The notes under the pieces were generated by a model. The model was given only the letters and a program-made list of their open reading frames with translations, was not told where the DNA came from and ran no database searches. Both the position numbers and the translations under genes were made by a program. A stretch of DNA of 64,000 bases. It comes from Burkholderiales bacterium (GTDB lineage Bacteria; Pseudomonadota; Gammaproteobacteria; Burkholderiales; Burkholderiaceae). The stretch lies in NCBI GenBank assembly GCA_026225235.1, contig JAMFSK010000003.1:62001-126000 (forward strand). Direction: 5' to 3'. Shown piece after piece: positions 1-9,567 of the stretch. The first letter of the stretch is position 1. Each line of letters begins with the position of its first letter.

Positions 1-35
1 TCGAAACGCCGGTTGAGCTGGTCATCAAGAAGTAA
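1..35 (+). CDS. 3' end of a probable sugar ABC transporter substrate-binding protein (partial)
   Basis: The first bases read ETPVELVIKK followed by TAA at 33-35. A tail of this kind (a threonine-proline pair, hydrophobic strand, terminal lysines) is common at the C-terminus of ribose-type periplasmic binding proteins. The gene lies directly before the ABC ATPase gene, where rbsB often sits. Only ten codons are visible, so the assignment rests mainly on position. Confidence 0.5.
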   Translation, partial: ETPVELVIKK

Positions 36-101
36 GTCTGAATTGACTCGAATCCGGGGCGGCCCGCCACAAGCGGCGCCGCTTCGGCCGAAGGAGACAG
101 C

Positions 102-1691
102 ATGACCGCAGTTGCACATTCATCCGCGCTATCCGGCGCCGCGCCCCTGGTGGGCGGCGATGCGCCGGTGCTGAGCGTGACCGGGATCGGCAAGACCTAT
201 GCCGAACCTGTGCTCGCGGATGTCAGTCTGGATTTGATTCCCGGCCAGGTGCTGGCCCTGACCGGTGAAAACGGCGCAGGCAAGAGCACCTTGTCGAAGA
301 TTATCGGCGGGCTCGTCACCTCGACGCATGGCTCGATGGTCTACCGCGGCGCGCCGTTCGCGCCGACGAGCCGTCGCGATGCGGAAGCGCAGGGCGTGCG
401 CATGGTGATGCAGGAACTCAACCTACTGCCAACGCTGACAATCGCCGAAAATCTGTTCCTGAATCAGTTACCGAGAATCAAGGGGCTTGGCTGGATCTCG
501 CAGCGCAAGCTTCGCGACGATGCACGTGCGGCGATGGCGCGCGTCGGCCTCGACTCGCTTGACCCCGATACGCCTGTGAGCGCGCTGGGTATTGGCCATC
601 AGCAGATGGTCGAGATCGCGCGCAATCTGATCGGCGATTGCCGCGTGCTGATTCTCGACGAGCCGACGGCGATGCTGACCGGCCGCGAAGTCGACCTCCT
701 GTTCGAACAGGTCGAACGGCTCAAGCGCGAAGGCGTCTCGATCATCTATATCTCGCACCGGCTCGAAGAGCTCGCACGTATCTCGAACCGGATCGCCGTG
801 CTGCGCGACGGCAAGCTCGTGAGCGTGGGGTCGATCGCCGACTACACGACCGACCGTCTCGTGACCCTGATGGTGGGCCGCGACATTGGCGAAAGAATCG
901 ATCTCGGCGAACGCCGCATCGGTGCACCGATGTTTCGCGTCGACAAGCTGACGCGTGGCCACGTGGTGCGGGACGTCTCGTTCGAAGTCCGGCGCGGTGA
1001 GATCTTCGGTATCAGCGGCCTGATTGGCGCGGGACGTACCGAGCTCATGCGCATGATCTTCGGCGCCGACCCGACCGATAGCGGCACCGTCTCGCTTGGC
1101 GAGCCGCTCAAGCCGCTCCATATCAAGTCGCCTTCCGATGCGGTGGCGCAAGGCATTGCGCTGATCACCGAAGACCGCAAGGGCGAAGGCCTGCTGCTCA
1201 CGCAGTCGATCGGTGCGAATCTGTCGCTTGGCAACTTCGATGCGGTGTCGCGGTATGGCGTGGTTGACGGTGAACGCGAAGCGGCGTTGTCGCACCGCCA
1301 GATCGGTGCCATGCACATCCGCTCGTCAAGCTGGCGCCAACCGGTGGGTGAACTGTCGGGCGGCAACCAGCAAAAAGTTGTGATCGGCCGCTGGCTCGAA
1401 CGCGACTGCCAGGTGCTGTTGTTCGACGAGCCGACGCGCGGGATCGACGTCGGCGCCAAGTTCGACATCTACGCGCTGCTCGGCGCCCAGGCCCGTGCCG
1501 GCAAGGCGCTGGTGGTCGTCTCGAGCGACCTGCGCGAACTGATGCTGATCTGCGACCGGATCGGCGTGATGTCGGCCGGCCGTATGGTCGAGACCTTCAA
1601 GCGCGATGAGTGGACCCAGGATAGTCTGCTTGCCGCGGCCTTCTCCGGCTATGCCAAGCGTGAAGAACTACTGACAAGAGAAACACCATGA
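102..1691 (+). CDS. rbsA: Ribose-type sugar ABC transporter ATP-binding protein (RbsA-like)
   Basis: This 529-residue protein has two fused ABC domains, as in carbohydrate uptake transporter 2 ATPases such as RbsA, XylG and MglA. The first domain has an intact Walker A, GENGAGKST, at about residues 55-63 and a Walker B ending LDEPTA. The second domain has the degenerate P-loop GLIGAGRTE typical of this family, but a good signature (LSGGNQQK) and LFDEPTRGID. It would energise pentose import at the inner membrane. A strong AAGGAGAC ribosome-binding site precedes the ATG. Its stop overlaps the permease start by ATGA, indicating translational coupling. The ribose assignment comes from the downstream rbsK and rbsD genes; the ATPase alone does not fix the substrate. 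Confidence 0.93.
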   Translation: MTAVAHSSALSGAAPLVGGDAPVLSVTGIGKTYAEPVLADVSLDLIPGQVLALTGENGAGKSTLSKIIGGLVTSTHGSMVYRGAPFAPTSRRDAEAQGVRMVMQELNLLPTLTIAENLFLNQLPRIKGLGWISQRKLRDDARAAMARVGLDSLDPDTPVSALGIGHQQMVEIARNLIGDCRVLILDEPTAMLTGREVDLLFEQVERLKREGVSIIYISHRLEELARISNRIAVLRDGKLVSVGSIADYTTDRLVTLMVGRDIGERIDLGERRIGAPMFRVDKLTRGHVVRDVSFEVRRGEIFGISGLIGAGRTELMRMIFGADPTDSGTVSLGEPLKPLHIKSPSDAVAQGIALITEDRKGEGLLLTQSIGANLSLGNFDAVSRYGVVDGEREAALSHRQIGAMHIRSSSWRQPVGELSGGNQQKVVIGRWLERDCQVLLFDEPTRGIDVGAKFDIYALLGAQARAGKALVVVSSDLRELMLICDRIGVMSAGRMVETFKRDEWTQDSLLAAAFSGYAKREELLTRETP

Positions 1692-2707
1692 CGACTTCCC
1701 CCGACAAGCCGGCCGCCGCGCCGGACGCGGTTGTGCCGCCGCCGGCGCGCACCGTCCATGCGGGCACCCGCATGGGTTTGAACAGCTATCTGGGCCTCGC
1801 GGGCGCCCTGATTGCGATGATTGCCCTGTTTTCGGTGCTGAGTTCGCACTTCCTGACTTACAACACCTTCATCACGATCGCGAACCAGATTCCTGATCTC
1901 GTCGTGATGGCAGTCGGCATGACCTTCGTGCTGATCATTGCGGGTATCGACTTGTCGGTGGGCTCGGTGCTGGCGTTGGCGGCCTCGGCGGTCAGCGTGG
2001 CCGCGCTGCAATGGCACTGGAGCCCGATCCCGGCGGCACTCGTGGGCCTGGCCGTCGCCGCCCTGGCCGGCAGCCTGACCGGCGCCGTCACGGTGGCCTG
2101 GAAGATTCCGTCGTTCATCGTCTCGCTGGGCGTGCTCGAAATGGCGCGTGGTCTGGCTTACCAGCTCACCAATTCGCGCACCTCGTATATCGGCGACGCG
2201 TTCGACTGGTTGGCCAACCCAATCGCGCTGGGCATCTCGCCGGCATTCATCATCGCGGTACTGGTGATGATCATCGCGCAGCTCGTTCTCACGCGCACGG
2301 TTTTCGGTCGCTACCTGATCGGTATCGGCACCAACGAGGAAGCGGTGCGTCTCGCGGGCATCGACCCGCGTCCCTACAAGATCATCGTGTTCGCCCTGAT
2401 GGGTGCGCTCGCCGGCCTGGCCGCGCTGTTCCAGATCTCGCGACTCGAGGCGGCCGACCCGAACGCAGGCTCCGGCTCGGAACTGCAGGTCATCGCAGCG
2501 GTCGTGATCGGTGGCACGAGCCTGATGGGCGGCCGCGGTTCGGTGATCAGTACCTTCTTCGGCGTGTTGATCATCTCGGTGCTCGCCGCGGGTCTCGCGC
2601 AGATCGGCGCGAACGAACCGACCAAGCGGATCATTACCGGTGGGGTGATCGTGGTGGCGGTGGTGCTCGACACCTATCGCAGCCGCCGCGCCCTGCGTCG
2701 CGCCTGA
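1688..2707 (+). CDS. rbsC: Ribose-type sugar ABC transporter permease (RbsC-like)
   Basis: This is a 339-residue integral membrane protein with about eight to ten hydrophobic segments. It contains the family signature around GIDLSVGSVLALA and the late motif VVIGGTSLMGGRGS, both characteristic of RbsC/XylH/AraH permeases of the BPD_transp_2 family. The N-terminal 35 residues are a Pro/Ala-rich cytoplasmic leader. It starts inside the ATPase stop (ATGA). It would form the membrane channel of a ribose importer with the upstream ATPase and the binding protein whose end is at the left edge. Confidence 0.93.
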   Translation: MTTSPDKPAAAPDAVVPPPARTVHAGTRMGLNSYLGLAGALIAMIALFSVLSSHFLTYNTFITIANQIPDLVVMAVGMTFVLIIAGIDLSVGSVLALAASAVSVAALQWHWSPIPAALVGLAVAALAGSLTGAVTVAWKIPSFIVSLGVLEMARGLAYQLTNSRTSYIGDAFDWLANPIALGISPAFIIAVLVMIIAQLVLTRTVFGRYLIGIGTNEEAVRLAGIDPRPYKIIVFALMGALAGLAALFQISRLEAADPNAGSGSELQVIAAVVIGGTSLMGGRGSVISTFFGVLIISVLAAGLAQIGANEPTKRIITGGVIVVAVVLDTYRSRRALRRA

Positions 2708-2734
2708 AGCCGGCCGCGCACGGAGCCGCCGACC

Positions 2735-3769
2735 ATGTCGACCATCAAGGACGTTGCCGCGCTGGCGGGAGTCTCGTACACGACGGTGTCACACGTCGTG
2801 AACAATACGCGTCCGGTCAACGACGACAAGCGCGTGCGCGTCCTGGCGGCGATCGATCAGCTTAACTATGTGCCGTCGGCCGTTGCCCGTTCGCTCAAGG
2901 CGCAGGCGACCGCGACGATCGGGTTGCTGGTGCCGAACAACACCAATCCGTACTTCGCCGAGATAGCACGCGGTATCGAAGGCTATTTCCGGCGACACGG
3001 TTATTGCGTGTTCCTGTGCAACTCGGACAACGACGTCGTGACACAGCGCGAATATCTGCGCGTGCTTCACGAAAAACGCATCGACGGTCTGATCGTCGCT
3101 TCCGCCGGCAATGATGCGATGGCCGCGCATACGCTGGGTAATTCGGGCGTACCGGTGGTAATCGTCGACCGCCCGATCGACGGATTGCCGGCCGATCTCG
3201 TACAGATCGATCACGAACTGGGCGCGGCGATTGCCACGCGCCACCTCGCCGATCTCGGTCATACGCGTATTGGTTGCATCGCAGGGCCGGCGACGACGGC
3301 GGTCAGCGCGATGCGCGTCGCGGGTTTTCGTCTCGCGATGGCCGAGCGAGGCCTCGAGGTGTTGCCGGGCGCCATCGTCGAGAGCGATTTCTCAAGCCCC
3401 GGCGGGTACGCGGCTGCGTCGACGCTGTTCGACACGCTGGCCCCCAGTGCCATTTTCGCGGGCAACGACCTGATGGGCATCGGTGCCCTGCGTGCTGCCG
3501 CTGAGCGCGGGATTCGCGTTCCTGCGGACTGCTCGATCATCGGCTTCGACGATGTCGAACTGAGCCGCTACGTTTACCCGTCACTGTCGACCGTCGGCCA
3601 AGCCATCTTGCGGCTCGGCGAGACGGCGGCGAAGACCTTGCTTGACCGCATCAACGGGACCGTTACGGGACCGATGCGTCGCCACACGATCGAGCCGCGC
3701 CTGATCGTGCGCGAATCGACCGGCGCCCCCGCGCCGCAGTATTCTGAAACACACTCTTCAAAGCAATGA
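2735..3769 (+). CDS. rbsR: LacI-family transcriptional regulator, RbsR-like
   Basis: This 344-residue regulator has an N-terminal LacI helix-turn-helix (TIKDVAALAGVSYTTVSHVV, residues 3-22) followed by the hinge helix YVPSAVARSLK. The rest is a periplasmic-binding-protein-like ligand domain, ending in the usual IIGFDDVELSRYVYPSLSTV region. It sits 27 bases after the permease, and its stop overlaps the ribokinase start. It is therefore probably an autoregulated repressor of the ribose operon that responds to ribose or a derivative. The E. coli rbsR gene lies at the end of its operon; here it is internal. Confidence 0.9.
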   Translation: MSTIKDVAALAGVSYTTVSHVVNNTRPVNDDKRVRVLAAIDQLNYVPSAVARSLKAQATATIGLLVPNNTNPYFAEIARGIEGYFRRHGYCVFLCNSDNDVVTQREYLRVLHEKRIDGLIVASAGNDAMAAHTLGNSGVPVVIVDRPIDGLPADLVQIDHELGAAIATRHLADLGHTRIGCIAGPATTAVSAMRVAGFRLAMAERGLEVLPGAIVESDFSSPGGYAAASTLFDTLAPSAIFAGNDLMGIGALRAAAERGIRVPADCSIIGFDDVELSRYVYPSLSTVGQAILRLGETAAKTLLDRINGTVTGPMRRHTIEPRLIVRESTGAPAPQYSETHSSKQ

Positions 3770-4737
3770 ACCAGAAAGACGCAAATGCAGTGGCAGCGCA
3801 CTCGACCAAGAACGGTCAAGGCCGGGTCGTGGTGATCGGCAGCCTGAATATGGATCTGGTGGTCCGTTCTCCGCGCTTGCCTCATCCGGGCGAGACCCTG
3901 GTCGGCGAGTCGTTCTCGCAAGTGCCCGGTGGCAAGGGCGGCAATCAGGCGGTAGCGGCAGCGCGCCTTGGCGCGCAGGTCACGATGATCGGGCGCATCG
4001 GTAGCGATGCGAATGGCCAGCAGCTCAAGCAGGGCCTCGAGGAAGAGGGCATCGACTGCAGCGGTGTGGCGAGCGATGCCTCGCTGCCGACAGGTGTGGC
4101 GCTGATCACCGTCGACGACGCCAGCCAGAACGCGATCGTGATCGTCGCGGGCAGTAACGGTGCGCTGACCCCCAAGGCGGTTGCCGACCATGATGCGGTT
4201 ATTGCACAGGCCGATGTGGTCGTCTGCCAGCTTGAATCCCCGGGTGAGACGGTGCTCGCGGCGATGCAAGCCGGACGTGCCCATAGTTGCGTGACGATTT
4301 TGAATCCCGCCCCCGTGACCGGGCCGCTGGTGCGTGCGTGGCTGGAGACGATCGACTTCCTGGTCCCGAATGAACTCGAAGCCGCTGCGCTCTCGGGGGT
4401 CAAGGTCACGTCGCCCGATACCGCACGGAAGGCTGCCTGGGCGCTTCGCGGGCAGGGCGCGCATAACGTGATCATCACACTCGGCGCGCAGGGCGTGTTC
4501 GTGCTGGGTGCAGAAGAAGGGCACGACGGCGGCACGCATTACCCGGGGCAGCGTGTCGATGCGATCGATACCACGGCAGCCGGCGACACCTTCGTGGGAG
4601 GCTTTTCGGCCGCGCTCGCAGCCGGTCGCTCGCGCGACGAGGCAGTGCGTTTCGGGCTGGCCGCTGCAGCCTTGTCGGTGACGCGCGCGGGCGCGCAACC
4701 CTCCATTCCGTATCTCCGCGAAATCGAAGCGCTCTGA
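3766..4737 (+). CDS. rbsK: Ribokinase
   Basis: This 323-residue PfkB-family sugar kinase phosphorylates D-ribose to ribose 5-phosphate. The N-terminal substrate site GGKGGNQAVAAARLGA and the C-terminal PfkB signature DTTAAGDTFVGGF are both intact; the latter supplies the catalytic aspartate. The near-N-terminal NMDLV motif is typical of ribokinases as opposed to fructokinases. It overlaps the regulator by ATGA and is followed 17 bases later by ribose pyranase, which supports D-ribose as the substrate of the operon. Confidence 0.93.
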   Translation: MNQKDANAVAAHSTKNGQGRVVVIGSLNMDLVVRSPRLPHPGETLVGESFSQVPGGKGGNQAVAAARLGAQVTMIGRIGSDANGQQLKQGLEEEGIDCSGVASDASLPTGVALITVDDASQNAIVIVAGSNGALTPKAVADHDAVIAQADVVVCQLESPGETVLAAMQAGRAHSCVTILNPAPVTGPLVRAWLETIDFLVPNELEAAALSGVKVTSPDTARKAAWALRGQGAHNVIITLGAQGVFVLGAEEGHDGGTHYPGQRVDAIDTTAAGDTFVGGFSAALAAGRSRDEAVRFGLAAAALSVTRAGAQPSIPYLREIEAL

Positions 4738-4754
4738 GCTGATTCTGAACAACA

Positions 4755-5153
4755 ATGAAGAAAACGCGCTTGCTTCACGCTGCCTTGTCCCGTCTGGTGG
4801 CCTCGCTAGGTCACGGCGACATGATTCTCGTGACCGACGCCGGCATGCCGGCGCCCCACGAGGGATCGGTTGAAATCATTGATCTTGCCGTGACGCAGGG
4901 TGTCCCCACGCTCGCGATGACGATCGAGACTTTGTTGACCGAAATGCAGGTCGAGTCGCATATCGTCGCGAGCGAGACGCTTGCACGTGACGATGCCTGG
5001 TTCACAGGTCTGCCGAGCGCGCAAATTGGCGCTCGCAAGGTCGTCTCGCACGAGGAGCTCAAGCAACTCTCGCGAAGGGCGCGTGCGGTGATACGCACTG
5101 GCGAATGCACACCTTATGCCAACTTGATGCTTGTGTCCGGCGTTTCATTCTGA
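4755..5153 (+). CDS. rbsD: D-ribose pyranase
   Basis: This 132-residue protein belongs to the RbsD/FucU family and interconverts the pyranose and furanose forms of D-ribose, supplying the form ribokinase uses. The catalytic histidine is in the conserved LGHGDMILVTDAGMP stretch (His20). The C-terminal TGECTPYANLMLVSGVSF is the typical family ending. It is the last gene of the ribose operon and has the usual family length. No terminator-like hairpin is visible in the 73 bases before the next gene. Confidence 0.93.
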   Translation: MKKTRLLHAALSRLVASLGHGDMILVTDAGMPAPHEGSVEIIDLAVTQGVPTLAMTIETLLTEMQVESHIVASETLARDDAWFTGLPSAQIGARKVVSHEELKQLSRRARAVIRTGECTPYANLMLVSGVSF

Positions 5154-5175
5154 AATCAAGTTGTACCAAGGTGGT

Positions 5176-5184
5176 TGTTATACT
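5176..5184 (+). promoter_or_regulatory. Candidate extended -10 promoter element before the DUF748 gene
   Basis: The sequence TGTTATACT matches the extended -10 pattern TGn-TATAAT with one mismatch. It lies 43 bases upstream of the ATG at 5227, in the only gap between rbsD and the DUF748 gene. No good -35 hexamer sits 17 bases upstream, which an extended -10 does not strictly need. The call comes from pattern reading only. Confidence 0.35.
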
Positions 5185-5226
5185 CGGGGCAGATCATGAC
5201 TGTTCGATCAGCCCACGAGTCCGCCT

Positions 5227-8200
5227 ATGTCGACGTCGCACAAGCTGTCGCCCGCTAAAGTCAAACACCAGTTGGTCCGAATCGGCACATCACGCCGCAC
5301 GCATCACTGGTTGATCGGAATCCTTATCGCGCTAGTCGTTTTTGGACTGCTCGGTTTCTTCGCCGCACCGCCCCTGATTCGTCATGTCGCCGAGCAACAG
5401 CTCGGCAAGGCACTCGACCGGCCCGTGTCCATCGGGCGTGTCGCGCTCAACCCCTATACGCTGAAGCTCGAAGTCGATCAGGTCGCCATTGCGGAGCCGG
5501 GTAATACGGGCCCGTTCATCTCGCTCGACAAGCTGATCGTGCGGACCTCCTGGGGGTCGTTGTTCAGGTTCGCGCCGATCGTCGACGAGCTGGCGATCCA
5601 GGCACCGCACTTCCATATCGTGCGCACGGCGCCACAGCGTTTCAACTTCTCCGACATCGTCGACAAGTTCTCGAAGCCTTCTACTCAGCCTCCCGGCAAG
5701 CCACTCCGGTTTTCCGTATCGAATATCAGGCTGAGCGATGGGCGGGTGGATTTTGACGACCGCGTGCTCAATGCACAGCATGTGATCGACGACTGGCAGA
5801 TTGGGGTGCCGTTTATTGCAACACTGCAATCGAAGACCGATATTTACGTCGAGCCATTGCTGAAGATGCGCATTGACGGCAGCCCCTTGCTGGTCACCGG
5901 CAAGACCAAGCCGTTTTCGAGTTCGCGTGAATCGGATATCGCGCTGCGCTTCGATGGCCTCGATGTGCCGAAGCTGCTTTCGTATTCGCCGACACCGTTG
6001 CCGGTGGAGGTGACGCACGGGGCGCTGTCTTCGAATCTCGACATTCGCTTTCTGGTCGACAACAACGCGCCGAGCCTGACGGTGACCGGGACCGTCGATC
6101 TGGCGGACCTTGCGGTGACTGATCATGCGGGCGCGGCGCTGGTGAACGCGGGGCGGATTCACCTCGCCGCGGCATCGATCGAACCGTTGCAGCGTGTGTT
6201 TCATTTCGATGAAGTGCGGCTCGACAAGGCGGTGGTCAACCTGTCGCGCGATGCGCAGGGCAAACTGAATGTGCTGACTTTACCCGCTGCCGCGCCTGCT
6301 CCGGGCGCATCCTCTGCGGCATCGGCATCGGCATCGGCATCGGCATCGGCATCGACACCGATATCAGCGTCAGCATTAACGTCCGCGTCCACAGCGACCG
6401 CTACTGCCGCCTCGCCGGGTAGCGAGCCGCAAGCAGCGACTGCCGCTCCCGCCGCCGCGCCTCCGGTCAATTTTTCCGTTGCCAAGTTCTCGATCAACGA
6501 CACCGCCATTCACGTGGTCGACCATCTGCCCGCGGGCGGCCCGACGCACTTTGACGCGACCAGCGTGAATCTCACGGTGTCGCACTTTGCAACTCTCTCA
6601 CACGACCCCGCGCACTACGCCCTCGCCAGTGGTTTTAACGACGGCGCATCGATCAACGTCGATGGCGACCTATGGCTCGGCGCAAGCCGTACCAGCCTCA
6701 AGGTCATGGCGAAGGGTCTTGCACTCGCCCCCCAGCAACCATATCTGAGCCCCTTTCTCGCTGGCCAGATCACGAAGGGCACGCTTGACCTCGAAAGTCC
6801 AATCGATGTCGACTGGTCGAAAGCACCGCTCGCCCTTCATATCGGCAACACCTCGGTGGGGCTCAATGGGGTGCAACTGGTCGCCGAGGCGACGCGACAA
6901 CCCGTGCTGGATCTCGACCACGCCGTCGCCCAGATCGATCACGTCGACCTCGGCGCGCGCGAGGCCGTGGTCAGCTCGGTGGAGCTCGAAGGCCTTGCCG
7001 TCAAAGGCCAACGTCTGCACGACGGGTCGATCGACCTGATGAGCTTGCAACGCACGGGCGCGCATCAGGCGCCGTCACAGGCGCCCGAACTCCACGCCGC
7101 AGCGAAAGCCGTCAAGGGTGAGCCCGAGGCCCAGCCCTGGCACTACCGGATCGACAGCGTGGCGCTTAAAAAATCGAGCATCGAATTTGCTGACCGCACC
7201 ACGGCGAAGCCGGTCATGGTTGCGCTGATGCCGATCGATTTCACGCTCAAAGGCTTGAGCGACGACTTCAGCAAACCCTGGCAGATCACCACGGCCGGTA
7301 CGTTCAACCGGAGCGGGACTTTCGATGCCGACGGGCGTGTCACCCTCAAGCCGTTCGATGTCGCGATGAAGCTGAACGGCAAGCGGCTTGATATTGCCGC
7401 CGTCGAACCTTACTTTGGCCAGTACCTGAACTTGACCGTCGCCAGTGCACGCGTCAATGCGAGCGGTGACCTGACGCTGTCGGGCAGCGGGCCCACCATG
7501 AAGACGAGCTACAAGGGCGATGTCGCGATGACCGACGTACGCATGCTCGACAAGGTGAGTGCCGAAGCGCTGGCGGGCTGGGGCACGCTGTCGTTTGCCA
7601 AGCTCGTGGTGAACCACGACGCGAAAAACACCAGCGTATCAGCGGGCGTCGTGACGTTCGCGCGGTTCTTCGGCAGCGTGGTGCTCGACAAGCAAGGGCA
7701 CCTGAACCTCAAGGACGTGGTGGCCAAGCCGGGCGATGCAAACAAGGCGACATCGACCGGGGCCGGTGCGGCGTCCTCATCCGCGGGCGCATCGTCGACC
7801 GCGGTGGCGTCGTCGAAGCCCGAAGCGTCGGCTGCCGCGAGTGAAAGCGCCGTTCCCGCGGTCGACCTGGATGGCGGCGAAGCGGCGGTGGTGCCGGCGT
7901 CCGAGACACATGCCATTGCTGCGGCACCTGCGAGCGGCGCCGCCTCGAGAGCCAGCGGTACCCCAGGCGCACCGGCTCAGGCTGCGAACGTGTCCAAGCC
8001 CGGACTGGATCTGCGCTTCAGTCAGTTGATCTTGCAGAACGGGCGGGCGGTCTATTCCGACAACTTCGTCCAGCCAAATTTCACTGCTCGCTTGATCGAC
8101 ATCAATGGCACCATTGGCGCATTCGGCACGCACTCGACGGCGCCTGCTCCGGTCGACGTCAAGGCGAACCTCTCGGCGAACGGTCCTGTGACGATCAAGG

Positions 8201-9192
8201 GGTCGATCAACCCGCTCACGCGGATTCCCTCGCTCGACATCACGGCCGGGGCGCACGACGTCGAACTGACCAACCTCACGCCGTACTCGACCAAATACGC
8301 GGGTTACCCGATCACCAAGGGCAAACTCAATGTCGATCTTCACTATGTGCTCGACAACGATCATCTGTCAGCTGATAACCATCTGTTCATCGACCAGCTG
8401 ACCTTTGGCGATCACGTCGACAACAACACCGCGACGCACTTGCCGGTCAAGCTCGCGCTTGCCCTGCTGACCAATTCGCGTGGCGAGATCGATGTGAACA
8501 TTCCGGTGTCCGGTTCTCTGTCGAACCCGCAGTTCAGCGTGGGTGCGCTGATCTGGAAGGCGATCGTGAACCTGCTGGAAAAAGCGGTCACCGCGCCATT
8601 CACGCTACTGGCCAACGCATTCGGAGGACATAGCGAGGAGCTGGGCTACGTCGAATTCCCGGCCGGCTCGGCGAAGCTGTCCGATGACCAGCAAAAGAAA
8701 CTCGACACGGTCGCGAAGGTCCTCAATGAAAAGACCAGCATCAAGCTCGAACTGATCGGCCGAGTCGATCCCAAGGTCGACGAGCCCGCGCTGCGCGAGG
8801 CGTCGGTCGACGAGCAGATCAAGGCGCAGAAGATCAAGGACACGGTGGGCAAGGGCGAAAGCATCGACACCGACCAGATCACGATCGCGCCCGACGAATA
8901 CGACAAGTATCTGACGCGCGCGTGGAAGGCGGCCGACGTCAAGAAGGAAACCAATCTGGTCGGCCTGACCAAATCGCAGCCCAACGAGACGATGAAGCAG
9001 ATGCTGTTGGACCACGCCAAGGTCGACCAGGAGCAACTGCGCAGTCTCGCGCAGCATCGTGCGGCATCGGTGCTTCAGTACTTCGAGGGCAAGACCGACC
9101 TCGCGCGGGTCTATATCGTGGCGCCCAAGCTCGATGCCGACGGGCTCAAGGACAAGGGCGCGACCACACGAGTCGACTTCAATCTCAAGTAG
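5227..9192 (+). CDS. DUF748 (AsmA-like) envelope protein with OmpA-like C-terminus
   Basis: This is a very large protein of 1321 residues. One N-terminal membrane anchor (about residues 34-56, WLIGILIALVVFGLLGFFAA) is followed by AsmA/DUF748 repeats beginning RPVSIGRVALNPYTLKLEV. Such proteins are bridge-like envelope proteins linked to outer-membrane lipid homeostasis. The last 190 residues begin FPAGSAKLSDDQQKKLDTVAKVL, like the start of an OmpA-type peptidoglycan-binding domain. Two Ala/Ser-rich linkers interrupt the fold, at about residues 350-405 and 835-915. The first is encoded by a hexanucleotide tandem repeat. The gene is monocistronic, with a convergent neighbour 30 bases downstream. 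The exact function is unknown. Confidence 0.85.
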   Translation: MSTSHKLSPAKVKHQLVRIGTSRRTHHWLIGILIALVVFGLLGFFAAPPLIRHVAEQQLGKALDRPVSIGRVALNPYTLKLEVDQVAIAEPGNTGPFISLDKLIVRTSWGSLFRFAPIVDELAIQAPHFHIVRTAPQRFNFSDIVDKFSKPSTQPPGKPLRFSVSNIRLSDGRVDFDDRVLNAQHVIDDWQIGVPFIATLQSKTDIYVEPLLKMRIDGSPLLVTGKTKPFSSSRESDIALRFDGLDVPKLLSYSPTPLPVEVTHGALSSNLDIRFLVDNNAPSLTVTGTVDLADLAVTDHAGAALVNAGRIHLAAASIEPLQRVFHFDEVRLDKAVVNLSRDAQGKLNVLTLPAAAPAPGASSAASASASASASASTPISASALTSASTATATAASPGSEPQAATAAPAAAPPVNFSVAKFSINDTAIHVVDHLPAGGPTHFDATSVNLTVSHFATLSHDPAHYALASGFNDGASINVDGDLWLGASRTSLKVMAKGLALAPQQPYLSPFLAGQITKGTLDLESPIDVDWSKAPLALHIGNTSVGLNGVQLVAEATRQPVLDLDHAVAQIDHVDLGAREAVVSSVELEGLAVKGQRLHDGSIDLMSLQRTGAHQAPSQAPELHAAAKAVKGEPEAQPWHYRIDSVALKKSSIEFADRTTAKPVMVALMPIDFTLKGLSDDFSKPWQITTAGTFNRSGTFDADGRVTLKPFDVAMKLNGKRLDIAAVEPYFGQYLNLTVASARVNASGDLTLSGSGPTMKTSYKGDVAMTDVRMLDKVSAEALAGWGTLSFAKLVVNHDAKNTSVSAGVVTFARFFGSVVLDKQGHLNLKDVVAKPGDANKATSTGAGAASSSAGASSTAVASSKPEASAAASESAVPAVDLDGGEAAVVPASETHAIAAAPASGAASRASGTPGAPAQAANVSKPGLDLRFSQLILQNGRAVYSDNFVQPNFTARLIDINGTIGAFGTHSTAPAPVDVKANLSANGPVTIKGSINPLTRIPSLDITAGAHDVELTNLTPYSTKYAGYPITKGKLNVDLHYVLDNDHLSADNHLFIDQLTFGDHVDNNTATHLPVKLALALLTNSRGEIDVNIPVSGSLSNPQFSVGALIWKAIVNLLEKAVTAPFTLLANAFGGHSEELGYVEFPAGSAKLSDDQQKKLDTVAKVLNEKTSIKLELIGRVDPKVDEPALREASVDEQIKAQKIKDTVGKGESIDTDQITIAPDEYDKYLTRAWKAADVKKETNLVGLTKSQPNETMKQMLLDHAKVDQEQLRSLAQHRAASVLQYFEGKTDLARVYIVAPKLDADGLKDKGATTRVDFNLK
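6318..6353 (+). repeat. Six tandem copies of the hexamer GGCATC
   Basis: Six perfect contiguous copies of GGCATC lie in the coding region of the DUF748 protein and encode an alternating Ala-Ser tract (about residues 364-376). Because the unit is six bases, copy-number changes would lengthen or shorten the linker without breaking the frame. Confidence 0.9.
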
Positions 9193-9222
9193 GGCGCCCC
9201 GATGTAGGGGCGTCCCGGGGTC

Positions 9223-9567
9223 TCAGGGCGCGTAGAACACATTCTCCGCCGACGCCCACCACTCTCCTTCCGCGCGGTCGGTGAAGGGGCGCTGGATCGG
9301 CTCGCACACGCTCCACCATTGCTGCACACGTCGATCTTGTGCGAGCGCCTTCATATCTGTGTCGAAATCGTCGCCGACGTACTCAAAATAGCTGAACAGG
9401 TAGGGTTTCCCGTCTGGCATCCAGCGCAGGAAGATAGAGTAGTTACGGATGTTGGCGCGTTCGTTGGCCGCGAGCACATCGGGCCAGACAGCCGCATGCA
9501 GGCGTTTGTATTCTTCGATCTGGTGCGGATCGATGCCGATCACCGAACCGACGCGTTTGATGGCCAT
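9223..9567 (-). CDS. L-rhamnose mutarotase family protein
   Basis: This 114-residue protein has the fold signatures of the RhaM/DUF718 family, which interconvert sugar anomers. They include an early histidine in EEYKRLHAAVWPDVL, the internal NYSIFLR strand, the QQWWSVCEPIQRPF motif and a terminal VFYAP. The open frame extends upstream, but the ATG at 9567 is preceded by AAGGAGAC at ideal spacing and aligns with the family N-terminus. The gene stands alone and converges on the DUF748 gene. The sugar it acts on (rhamnose, fucose or another) cannot be read from sequence. Confidence 0.8.
   Translation of the reverse strand: MAIKRVGSVIGIDPHQIEEYKRLHAAVWPDVLAANERANIRNYSIFLRWMPDGKPYLFSYFEYVGDDFDTDMKALAQDRRVQQWWSVCEPIQRPFTDRAEGEWWASAENVFYAP

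Noticed and set aside
468..1316. 282-residue minus-strand open frame opposite rbsA, and many similar long frames opposite other genes
   Set aside because: Arg/His/Ala-rich translation typical of antisense frames in G+C-rich genes, and no ribosome-binding site. The sense gene has full ABC motifs.
9192..9216. Inverted repeat after the DUF748 gene as a terminator
   Set aside because: The imperfect GGGCGCCCC/GGGGCGTCCC stem has a bulge and no T-tract. It may still form a hairpin, but termination is not supported.
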